Below, piece by piece: positions 24,276 to 30,540 of a DNA stretch of 30,540 nt. Made by a program: the position numbers and the translations under genes. The notes under the pieces were generated by a model. The model made no database searches. It was not told the origin of the DNA and saw nothing but the letters and a program-made list of their open reading frames with translations. The stretch's first letter is position 1, and each line of letters starts with the position of its first letter. This stretch comes from Sphingobacteriia bacterium (GTDB lineage: Bacteria; Bacteroidota; Bacteroidia; NS11-12g; UBA955): assembly GCA_021151535.1 (NCBI GenBank), contig JAGKXC010000012.1:1-30540 (forward strand). The letters run 5' to 3'.

Positions 24276-25206
24276 CAGCCGCTTCCATGGCTTCTGGCCT
24301 TGGCAAAGTAGGGTTGTATTCTGTAATTTCCACACAAACGGTTTGTGGGTGATTCCACAATTGAGAAAACAAAATTTGTGCATCCGCCAAGCTCAAACCA
24401 TTGGCTTCTGGCGTGCCGGTAGCCTCAGAAATGGTGGGGTCTAAGGAGTCTACATCAAAGCTCACGTAACGGTATTGGCAATTTTTCAAATGCTCATTTA
24501 CTTGGTCAACCACCCATTGAATGCCGTTTTTCAGGATCTCTTCAGGTGTGATGGCCAAAATGCCATGCTTTTCAATCAGCGCCCATTCCTGTTCTTCATA
24601 GGAACGTGTTCCAATAAACACCAGGTGCTTGGGTTGGATGCAATTGCCAGGTTTGTTGTTTTTACAGGCTTTTAATTGCTCCCAATTTTCCAATATTTCG
24701 GGCGATAAAACGCGGTCTTTCACAGCGCAGGCAAGATTATCGTCGTTGATAAGTGCATTAACGCTCATACCGTGTGCATTGCCGGAAGGTGTGGTGTAGG
24801 GCGAATGCAGATCAAGGTGAGCATCTATCCAAATAACGCCCATGCATTCGCCGCCTAAGGTTCTGCTGAGGCCGCTAACAGTGCCAATGGCATTGGAGTG
24901 GTCTGCCGATATAACCAAAGGTGTAATGCCTTCTAAAACGGTGTTTTCTATGGTTTCGCACAAGGCAGAAACGTGTTGCACCAATGAAGTTGCATTCTTT
25001 AATGGTTGAAAGTCTGTTGGCGCACTGTTAGCGGCCGGCTGAAAATCGCTATTTACCGCCAAACTGCTGTTATCGCCAATATATTTTTGAAGGGAAGGAG
25101 ATTGAATAATGAGTTCTTCCAGCCTTTTCGGACCGCCTGCGGTGCCTTGTTTTCCGGCTCCGAATTCCCAATTGGTTGTTATTACACGGGTACTATTCAC
25201 TTTCAT
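24250..25206 (-). CDS. Arginase family protein
   Basis: A 318-residue ureohydrolase-fold enzyme, probably arginase or formimidoylglutamase. The dimanganese ligands are present in order: His in SADHSNAIGT, the Asp/His/Asp set in IDAHLDLH, and the two Asp in SFDVDSLDP. The GNAHGM segment after DAHLDLH favours arginase over other members. The usual Gly-Gly before DHS is replaced by Ser-Ala, a deviation beside but not in the metal site. Glu in EATGTPEANGLS fits the substrate-binding strand. No hut or urease genes are near, so the pathway is not fixed. The gene overlaps the convergent acyl-CoA reductase by 26 bases and follows the ArnT-like gene by 57 bases. Confidence 0.87.
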   Translation of the reverse strand: MKVNSTRVITTNWEFGAGKQGTAGGPKRLEELIIQSPSLQKYIGDNSSLAVNSDFQPAANSAPTDFQPLKNATSLVQHVSALCETIENTVLEGITPLVISADHSNAIGTVSGLSRTLGGECMGVIWIDAHLDLHSPYTTPSGNAHGMSVNALINDDNLACAVKDRVLSPEILENWEQLKACKNNKPGNCIQPKHLVFIGTRSYEEQEWALIEKHGILAITPEEILKNGIQWVVDQVNEHLKNCQYRYVSFDVDSLDPTISEATGTPEANGLSLADAQILFSQLWNHPQTVCVEITEYNPTLPRPEAMEAAVISLINAI

Positions 25207-25263
25207 AAAAGGGCTATAAGTCTAATGCAAGTTAAAATTATTTTGTTGCAAATCAAGTTTGCG

Positions 25264-26958
25264 CTACTTTCTTTTCCATACCCAATACCCAGAAAATGAA
25301 TCAATTTTGTTAAACTGATACAAGAAATATTCATCGGGTTTATAGGTGTTTTTTGTGATCAATTTGGCGGTCTGCTTGGGCTGTCCATCCCTTACCCAAA
25401 CTTTGCGCGCTTCCTCCATCGGATAAGGATGTTGGGCGATTTTCTCTTTTACCATGGGCGATGTCAACCACTCACCCTGATAATCTTTGGGGGTTAGTTT
25501 GCCATAGTAATTGATGGTATGTGTTCTGAATCCTTGCGATTCAATGATTTCGCCCTTGTTTTTATTTTTAATGATATACATCGCCAGCGGATTTTGAAGA
25601 ATATCGGCCGCCGCAGGCAACAAGAAAAAGTAGGTGGTGATGGCCATCGCGCCCGACCACAAAAACAAGGTTCCTGTATGAAATTGTGGTTGTAAAATGG
25701 CCCTGGCCAACCAACTTATCAGTCCAATCGCCGCAATCAGCGCAGGTATTAATACCCAGTAATTGCCAGGTACAACGCCGCCTAAAATCGATTTTGTGTA
25801 CAAATCAAATTTGGCAAATGTTGCAGCTGGGATTTTCCAGCCCGCCAATACTGCGCCCAAACCCAGCATTACCGCTACCCAAATCAGTGAAGTAATAATC
25901 AACCATGTTTTTTGCAAAGCCGTGGTTTCACTTCTGTTGGTATGCAACATATACGTGTGGTAGGCGCCGAAATAGGTAATGGGCCACCAACACAAACTGG
26001 AATAATGGATGATTTTGGTTGAAACGATGCTGAAAACAATCAATACCACCCAAAAAATCACCCGCATCAAAAAATGCCAACTTTCAATGCTAAAGTCTTC
26101 TTCTCCCTTCCTCACCAAATATTTAATGGCCAAGGGCGATGCAGGAAAGGCGATAAACAATAACACCACAACATGGTAAAACCACGGTTGAGTATGCCAA
26201 TCGGCATAGGATCCTTTCACCAAATCCATTTGATAATGAATGAACGAAACAAAGAACTGATCGCCCATTTTCTCATAAACCAATGCCACCCATCCACCTA
26301 CCAATAACAGGATTGGTAATGCAAAAATGAAGATTCGGAGGGTGAGGATATCCTGCCAACGACCGCGATAGAAGGTTATGAATCCAACGATGATGGTAAA
26401 CAACATCAAGGCAGTTTGGCCTTTGGTTAAAATTGCCAAAGCCATGAATAAACCTGAAAGGAGGTAATGAATGTTGGAGCGTTCACCGTCGATTTCACTG
26501 CGACCGATTTTATACCAATGCCAAAGTGATAGGATAATAAAAAGGTTAAAAACTGGATCAATGATACCTGATTTCCAATAGATTAAGGGTCCAAAGCTGG
26601 TAAGCATGGCCAATGCCCAGAAGATGCCCAAGGCCCTTCTGCCTAAAGTTTCGCCTACGTGGAAACAAAAGTTAATGGCCACAATTCCCGCCAAAGCGTT
26701 GGGTAACCTGTAAACCCAAGCATGATCGCCCAAAAATCCAGAACATAATGATTGTATGGCGATGAAAAGGGGCGGTTTTTCCCAAAATGGCTCAAAACCA
26801 ATCTGCACGTAAAGCCATTTTTTGGTAAGCCACATCTCCCTGGCCGCCTCAGCAAAACTCAATTCGTCCCAATCAAACAAAGGAACAATGCCCAAGCCAG
26901 GCAACAGAATTACTGCTGCTAACAAGGTGAGATACAAATGAATCTGCCATTTTCCCAT
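25264..26958 (-). CDS. ArnT-like membrane glycosyltransferase
   Basis: A 564-residue polytopic protein of the ArnT/PMT superfamily (GT-C fold). These enzymes move a sugar from a polyprenyl-phosphate carrier to lipid A or another acceptor on the periplasmic side. The first hydrophobic segment is followed by the acidic catalytic loop FDWDELSFAEAAREMW, then EPFWEKPPLFI. A dozen or so hydrophobic segments follow, and a soluble C-terminal tail of about 110 residues ends in WVWKRK. The sugar and acceptor cannot be read from sequence. It is on the same strand as PAP2 upstream (87-base gap). An undecaprenyl-type phosphatase beside a polyprenyl-phosphate sugar user makes functional sense. Confidence 0.87.
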   Translation of the reverse strand: MGKWQIHLYLTLLAAVILLPGLGIVPLFDWDELSFAEAAREMWLTKKWLYVQIGFEPFWEKPPLFIAIQSLCSGFLGDHAWVYRLPNALAGIVAINFCFHVGETLGRRALGIFWALAMLTSFGPLIYWKSGIIDPVFNLFIILSLWHWYKIGRSEIDGERSNIHYLLSGLFMALAILTKGQTALMLFTIIVGFITFYRGRWQDILTLRIFIFALPILLLVGGWVALVYEKMGDQFFVSFIHYQMDLVKGSYADWHTQPWFYHVVVLLFIAFPASPLAIKYLVRKGEEDFSIESWHFLMRVIFWVVLIVFSIVSTKIIHYSSLCWWPITYFGAYHTYMLHTNRSETTALQKTWLIITSLIWVAVMLGLGAVLAGWKIPAATFAKFDLYTKSILGGVVPGNYWVLIPALIAAIGLISWLARAILQPQFHTGTLFLWSGAMAITTYFFLLPAAADILQNPLAMYIIKNKNKGEIIESQGFRTHTINYYGKLTPKDYQGEWLTSPMVKEKIAQHPYPMEEARKVWVRDGQPKQTAKLITKNTYKPDEYFLYQFNKIDSFSGYWVWKRK

Positions 26959-27045
26959 GATTGGTAACTTACATTATTTGGGTGTTTGTGAACAACACCA
27001 GCAAAACCGCTAGGTTAAAAACGATTTTATGGCAATTAACAAGGA

Positions 27046-27702
27046 TTAATTGGTTTTTTCAACCAAAGAAATCCAACGTTTTCCACAAATTAGGGCCGAT
27101 TGGAAGAAAGCCAAGGCAATAAAGCCGCCAATGGAGACGTCTAAAAGGCTGTGTTGACCCAAATACATCCGCGAATATCCCATTCCAACCGCTAGAATAA
27201 ATAAACAAATCTCTATGGTTAGGTTATGTTTTTCTAATCGCTTGGGTGTGAAACCCAAAGTGGGATTCCCTTGCCACTGCTGGGTGATCGCCAATCCAAT
27301 GATGGCGTAACACAAAAATCCTATCGCCGTGTGCCCGGAGGGAAAAGATTGCCAAAATGCCAATTTTACGCCTTCAATTTTGCGAATATTCTCCATGGCG
27401 ATGCTAGCAGGACGGGGAGCGTTGATGCCAAATTTTATCGCCCATACAACCAAAGCTTGTAAAACTCCAGTTATGAAAAAAATCAATCCCCAACGTTTTG
27501 AAATATTGAAAGCCAATAACATGGCTAAAATAATTAATAGCCATTCCGCTGCCTGGGTGTACCATGCAAAAAAGCCGTCGGCCCAGCGATTTCCATGGGT
27601 ATGAACCCACCAAGTGGCTTGCATGTTATAGCCGAGTAAACATAAAATTAGCCCAAATAACAGCGTGAAAAAGGATAAAATTGTGAATCGATTCATCGGC
27701 AT
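27046..27702 (-). CDS. PAP2 family phosphatase
   Basis: A membrane phosphatase of the PAP2 superfamily, 218 residues from the ATG at 27702 or 216 from 27696. The three active-site motifs are seen: KFGINAPRP, FPSGHTA and SRMYLGQHSLLDV. They lie between about five or six hydrophobic segments, so it should remove phosphate from a lipid such as polyprenyl pyrophosphate or phosphatidate. The frame stays open to 27822, but a perfect -7 box (27708-27715) lies inside that extension and points to the later start. It is divergent from the START-like gene and followed by the ArnT-like gene. Confidence 0.87.
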   Translation of the reverse strand: MPMNRFTILSFFTLLFGLILCLLGYNMQATWWVHTHGNRWADGFFAWYTQAAEWLLIILAMLLAFNISKRWGLIFFITGVLQALVVWAIKFGINAPRPASIAMENIRKIEGVKLAFWQSFPSGHTAIGFLCYAIIGLAITQQWQGNPTLGFTPKRLEKHNLTIEICLFILAVGMGYSRMYLGQHSLLDVSIGGFIALAFFQSALICGKRWISLVEKTN

Positions 27703-27707
27703 GTGCA

Positions 27708-27715
27708 CAAATATA
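27708..27715 (-). promoter_or_regulatory. -7 box TATATTTG of the PAP2 gene
   Basis: On the - strand TATATTTG matches TAnnTTTG and ends five bases before the ATG at 27702. No clear -33 element is visible. It would give a leaderless transcript from 27702 or a short leader for 27696. Confidence 0.5.
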
Positions 27716-27796
27716 ATATCAACATCATGTTGTAGAATTTTGAAATTAACAATAAAATGACTTTTTTGCGGATAGTTCACCCCAAATCTATAGCGA

Positions 27797-28195
27797 ATGT
27801 CAAACAAACAAGCTAGAACCAAAATTGAATTAGAATATCCTTTAAGGTCTTCACCATCAATATTATACCAATATTTTTCCAGTCCTTCTGGCTTGCAAAG
27901 TTGGTTTGCCGACCACGTTGCCGTAAAAAGCTCAACAGATTATTTGTTTCGTTGGGATGACGGCACCGAAACCAAAGCCGTTTTGCAAAAAAACGTGCAA
28001 AATAAATATGTGAGATTTCAAATTGTTAACGCGCCAGGCGTGGATGAATTCTTAGAATTCCGCATTCAACAAGATGATATTACAGGCGATGTGGATCTCC
28101 TAATCACAGAATTTGTAGATGAAGGGGAGGAAGATATGGCCGCATCCATTTGGGATTCAGCTGTTGAAAATCTCCGTCAAATCATCGGCGGATAA
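27797..28195 (+). CDS. START-like domain protein
   Basis: A 132-residue single-domain protein with a START/SRPBCC (AHSA1-like) helix-grip fold. It shows IELEYPLRSSPSILYQYFSS, then the GLQSWFADHV segment, alternating strands including DYLFRWDDGTETK, and a long C-terminal helix ending SAVENLRQIIGG. Small START-like proteins of this type are common in Bacteroidota and have no known function. A hydrophobic ligand in the cavity is the general expectation for the fold. No promoter box is seen in the 94 bases that separate it from the divergent PAP2 gene. It converges on the M20 gene. Confidence 0.83.
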   Translation: MSNKQARTKIELEYPLRSSPSILYQYFSSPSGLQSWFADHVAVKSSTDYLFRWDDGTETKAVLQKNVQNKYVRFQIVNAPGVDEFLEFRIQQDDITGDVDLLITEFVDEGEEDMAASIWDSAVENLRQIIGG

Positions 28196-28229
28196 GCGGT
28201 TAAGCCGTTAAGTTTCAGCCGGTATGTAT

Positions 28230-29414
28230 TTAGCTGTTCAATTCTTGAATGGCTAACCAACTCATTAATCCACAGCCTGTTGTGAGCGCTTCTTCGTCGA
28301 TATCAAAAGAAGCATTGTGTACACTAATTCCCGTATTTTTGGCGATATTTCTTGTACCCAGGCGATAAAAACAGCTAGGAACCTCTTGCGAATAGTAAGA
28401 GAAATCTTCGGCCGCCATCCAAATTCCCAGCGGTTCAACATGCGCATCGCCCATATAATCTTTGGCAAAATCGATGCAGCGATGGGTAAGAGGCTCATGG
28501 TTTTTCAAAAATGGATATCCCTTAACTATTTGAAAATCAACCGTTGCACCCATACCTTCAACAATGCCTTTGGCCATCTGTATCATTTTTTCATGGGCCA
28601 TCGCACGCCAGTTTTCATCCAACGTTCTAAAGGTTCCCTCCAATTTCACCTCATTGGGGATTACGTTGGTGGCGCCGTTGGCAATCACTTTCCCAAAAGT
28701 TAGAACAGATGGCAAAGTTGGGTTGGCGTTACGCGAAACAATCTGTTGCAATGCCACAATCATATTGGCTGCAATGGTAACCGGATCAATGGTTAAATGA
28801 GGCATCGCCCCGTGGCCGCCTTTACCGGTTATGGTAACATAAATTTCATCAGTGCTGGCCATGTATAATCCGGGTCTAAATCCCACATTGCCGGTATCAA
28901 TTCCGGGCATCACGTGCTGCCCAATCATCACATCAATATCCTTCAAAACCCCTTCTTTGATCAACAAACTGGCGCCTCCAGGAAGTTTTTCTTCGCCCGG
29001 CTGAAACACCAATTTTACGCTGCCTTCGAATTGGTCCTTTAAATCATTTAAAATGGTTGCCGCCCCCAACAAACTCGTGGTGTGTGCATCATGTCCGCAG
29101 GCATGCATCACGCCCTCACGGGTAGAGCGATACGGTCTGCCGTCTTCCACTTCCACAATCGGTAGCGCATCCATATCGGCACGCAAACCCACGGTTTTTT
29201 TGCTGGGATTCTTGCCTTCAATCACAGCAACCACGCCCGTATTGGCCATGCGCTGGGTTTGCAATCCCAATCCCTTCAAATACGTTTCGATGTATGCCGC
29301 CGTTTCGTGTTCCTGAAATGAAAGCTCCGGATGGGCGTGAATATGCCTGCGGATTTCAATCAATTTGGGCGTTAAGGCAGTTGCCTGGGTTTGGATTTGT
29401 TGTTTTAACGACAT
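28230..29414 (-). CDS. M20 family amidohydrolase
   Basis: A 394-residue zinc metallohydrolase of peptidase family M20D, the group of N-acyl-amino-acid and hippurate hydrolases. It should cleave amide bonds of N-acylated amino acids in the cytoplasm. Seen are GLRADMDALPI, the metal motif MHACGHDAHT, and the catalytic Glu pair in FQPGEEKLPGGA. A dimerisation insert around GHGAMPH and a C-terminal metal ligand region (WMAAEDFSYY) are also present. Length is normal and no signal peptide is visible. The gene stands alone: its 3' end faces the START-like gene and its 5' end faces dnaG. Exact substrate is unknown. Confidence 0.92.
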   Translation of the reverse strand: MSLKQQIQTQATALTPKLIEIRRHIHAHPELSFQEHETAAYIETYLKGLGLQTQRMANTGVVAVIEGKNPSKKTVGLRADMDALPIVEVEDGRPYRSTREGVMHACGHDAHTTSLLGAATILNDLKDQFEGSVKLVFQPGEEKLPGGASLLIKEGVLKDIDVMIGQHVMPGIDTGNVGFRPGLYMASTDEIYVTITGKGGHGAMPHLTIDPVTIAANMIVALQQIVSRNANPTLPSVLTFGKVIANGATNVIPNEVKLEGTFRTLDENWRAMAHEKMIQMAKGIVEGMGATVDFQIVKGYPFLKNHEPLTHRCIDFAKDYMGDAHVEPLGIWMAAEDFSYYSQEVPSCFYRLGTRNIAKNTGISVHNASFDIDEEALTTGCGLMSWLAIQELNS

Positions 29415-29578
29415 ATTGTTTTTGCTTTTGTAGGGCGATGCAAAAATGGTTAAAAAAGCAATGTGGAAAGAAAAATCATAGCAAAATCAGCGCTTTACAT
29501 GGATTTTTATTTTTGGAGTTGCTAATTCCCCCTTTGCATCGGTATTTTGCAAATCTAAAAACTTTCTTGCACAGATAA
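29415..29578. promoter_or_regulatory. Divergent M20/dnaG intergenic region
   Basis: These 164 bases hold a TATTTTTG box on the + strand (29508-29515), 63 bases before the dnaG ATG and without a clear -33 partner, and one GGGCGAT word (29433-29439). No promoter box is obvious for the M20 gene. I see no small gene or RNA. Confidence 0.4.
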
Positions 29579-30540
29579 ATGATTACCGAACAATCCATAC
29601 AACAATTGTTGAGCGTTGTGCCCATCGAAGATGTGGTTGGTGATTATGTGCAATTGAGAAGAAGTGGCTCTCGTTTCAAAGCTCCATGTCCTTTCCACGA
29701 TGAAAAAACGCCCAGTTTTGTGGTTTCCCCAACGATGGGCATATACAAGTGCTTCGGGTGTCAGAAAGGCGGTAACGCCATTCAGTTTTTGATGGATGTA
29801 GAAAACCTCAGTTTTATTGAATCAGCCAAGAATTTGGCGGCGCGATTTGGGGTAACATTGGAAGAAACGGGGGGCGGGCTCGACAAAGAGCAATACCAAG
29901 AGCAGCAATTGCGCAGGGAATCTATCCAAGCGGCGGTGGATTATGCCGCTGATTTTTTTCAGCAGCAATTGCATGAAACCGAGGAAGGTACCCTCATTGC
30001 GATGCCTTATTTCCGCGAACGCGGATTCACCCAAGAAACCATCAAAAAATGGCAATTGGGATATAGCCCCGAGGGTTGGGAGTCTTTTGTGCAGGCCGCC
30101 AAAGCCAAAGGGTATAAAACAGAATTTTTGCTGGATGCCGGATTGATTAAGGCCCGTGACAACGGAACGCATTATGATTTATTCCGGCACCGTGTGATTT
30201 TCCCCATTCACAGTGTGGTGGGAAAAGTAATTGGCTTTGGCGGCCGCAAAATGAGCAGCACCGATCCATCGCCCAAATACGTAAACTCCCCTGAAACGGA
30301 GTTGTACAAAAAGAGCGATGTGTTGTTTGGCCTATTCCAAGCCAAAAATGCCATCAAAAAGCTCGATAAAGTGCTCCTTTGCGAAGGTTATACCGATGTA
30401 ATTACCCTGCATCAATCGGGTATTGAAAACGTGGTAGCCAGCTCCGGTACTGCGTTAACACCCGGCCAAATCAAGTTGGTGAAACGCTTCACCCACGATG
30501 TTACCGTTATTTATGATGGTGATGCCGCCGGTATCAAAGC
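29579..30540 (+). CDS. dnaG: DNA primase DnaG (5' part, cut by window end)
   Basis: The first 320 codons of bacterial primase, which makes RNA primers at the replication fork. The frame starts at the ATG at 29579 (MITEQSIQQLLSVVPIEDVV) and is still open at the window end. The N-terminal zinc ribbon has C37, H40, C58 and C61 (CPFH ... CFGC). The RNA-polymerase domain follows, with YFRERGF and the segment IFPIHS-VGKVIGFGGRKM. The Toprim motifs are E269 in EGYTDVI and D313/D315 in YDGDAAG. The last third, including the DnaB-binding domain, lies beyond the window. No fault is seen in the visible part. Confidence 0.95.
   Translation, partial: MITEQSIQQLLSVVPIEDVVGDYVQLRRSGSRFKAPCPFHDEKTPSFVVSPTMGIYKCFGCQKGGNAIQFLMDVENLSFIESAKNLAARFGVTLEETGGGLDKEQYQEQQLRRESIQAAVDYAADFFQQQLHETEEGTLIAMPYFRERGFTQETIKKWQLGYSPEGWESFVQAAKAKGYKTEFLLDAGLIKARDNGTHYDLFRHRVIFPIHSVVGKVIGFGGRKMSSTDPSPKYVNSPETELYKKSDVLFGLFQAKNAIKKLDKVLLCEGYTDVITLHQSGIENVVASSGTALTPGQIKLVKRFTHDVTVIYDGDAAGIK

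Larger units (their letters stand above)
386..30274. repeat. Dispersed 7-mer GGGCGAT / ATCGCCC, at least 43 copies
   Basis: GGGCGAT begins at 953, 4489, 6516, 8415, 8446, 9332, 12033, 12480, 13373, 13452, 15166, 17148, 17940, 20705, 21776, 23759, 24185, 24700, 25434, 25456, 26134 and 29433. ATCGCCC begins at 386, 2515, 3451, 3754, 6271, 8290, 9170, 12204, 14157, 16388, 17689, 20153, 21568, 21988, 22498, 26260, 26725, 27437, 28446, 28804 and 30268. About two copies would be expected at 42% GC with independent bases. Copies fall in all reading phases and also between genes. The function is unknown. This is a hand count. Confidence 0.8.

Noticed and set aside
27703..27822. Longer N-terminus of the PAP2 protein
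   Set aside because: The extra 40 residues overlap the divergent START-like gene and contain the PAP2 promoter box.
1..30540. CRISPR array, insertion sequence or prophage
   Set aside because: No regularly spaced long repeats, transposase, integrase or phage structural genes were seen in any frame.

Overview
The window reads as a chromosome segment of a member of the Bacteroidota. The evidence is a gliding-motility-type C-terminal sorting domain (type IX secretion) on a 1,225-residue adhesin-like protein, a DUF5683 protein next to parAB, a START-like protein of the kind common in this phylum, and promoters of the phylum's own type (TTTG, about 19 bases, TAnnTTTG) in front of several genes. 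I cannot name the genus. Coding density is very high: no gap between genes exceeds 300 bases, and I see no phage, transposon, CRISPR array or rRNA. Almost everything is core or house-keeping.

Layout. Positions 1-2113 hold a VanW-domain protein and a secreted HELIH metallopeptidase-like protein on the + strand. A tRNA with anticodon CAU follows on the - strand with its own promoter and terminator, then a family 9 glycosyltransferase (-). Positions 3700-8170 (+) hold the large secreted PKD-type protein and a Bax inhibitor-1/YccA membrane protein. Positions 8167-10914 (-) form a tight run parA-parB-DUF5683-TPR. An oligopeptide-type solute-binding lipoprotein (+) is divergent from parA. An SbtA-type bicarbonate transporter (-) and a CbbR/CmpR-like LysR regulator (+) form a divergent pair. 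Then come mlaE-mlaF (-), recG (-) facing away from fabG-tatC-rpiB-miaE (+), a ZIP metal transporter and an outer-membrane barrel protein (-), a LuxC-like acyl-CoA reductase (+), an arginase-family enzyme and an ArnT-like glycosyltransferase (-), a PAP2 phosphatase (-) divergent from a START-like protein (+), an M20 amidohydrolase (-), and the first 320 codons of dnaG (+), cut by the window end.

How the genes fit together. Several affect the envelope: the GT9 and ArnT-like glycosyltransferases, PAP2, MlaEF lipid transport, TatC export, the type IX substrate and the outer-membrane barrel. Others serve the chromosome: ParAB, RecG, DnaG, with one parS-like core about 2 kb from parB. SbtA plus its LysR neighbour suggests regulated uptake of inorganic carbon.

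The most unusual signals are not genes. First, the 7-mer GGGCGAT/ATCGCCC occurs at least 43 times (22 and 21 per strand, in several reading frames and between genes), about 20 times more than base composition predicts. It behaves like the cyanobacterial HIP1 word or a DNA uptake sequence. Second, at least six genes have their -7 promoter box only 4-5 bases before the start codon, which predicts leaderless mRNAs. At recG/fabG two such promoters form a single perfect 10+3+10 inverted repeat between the two start codons.
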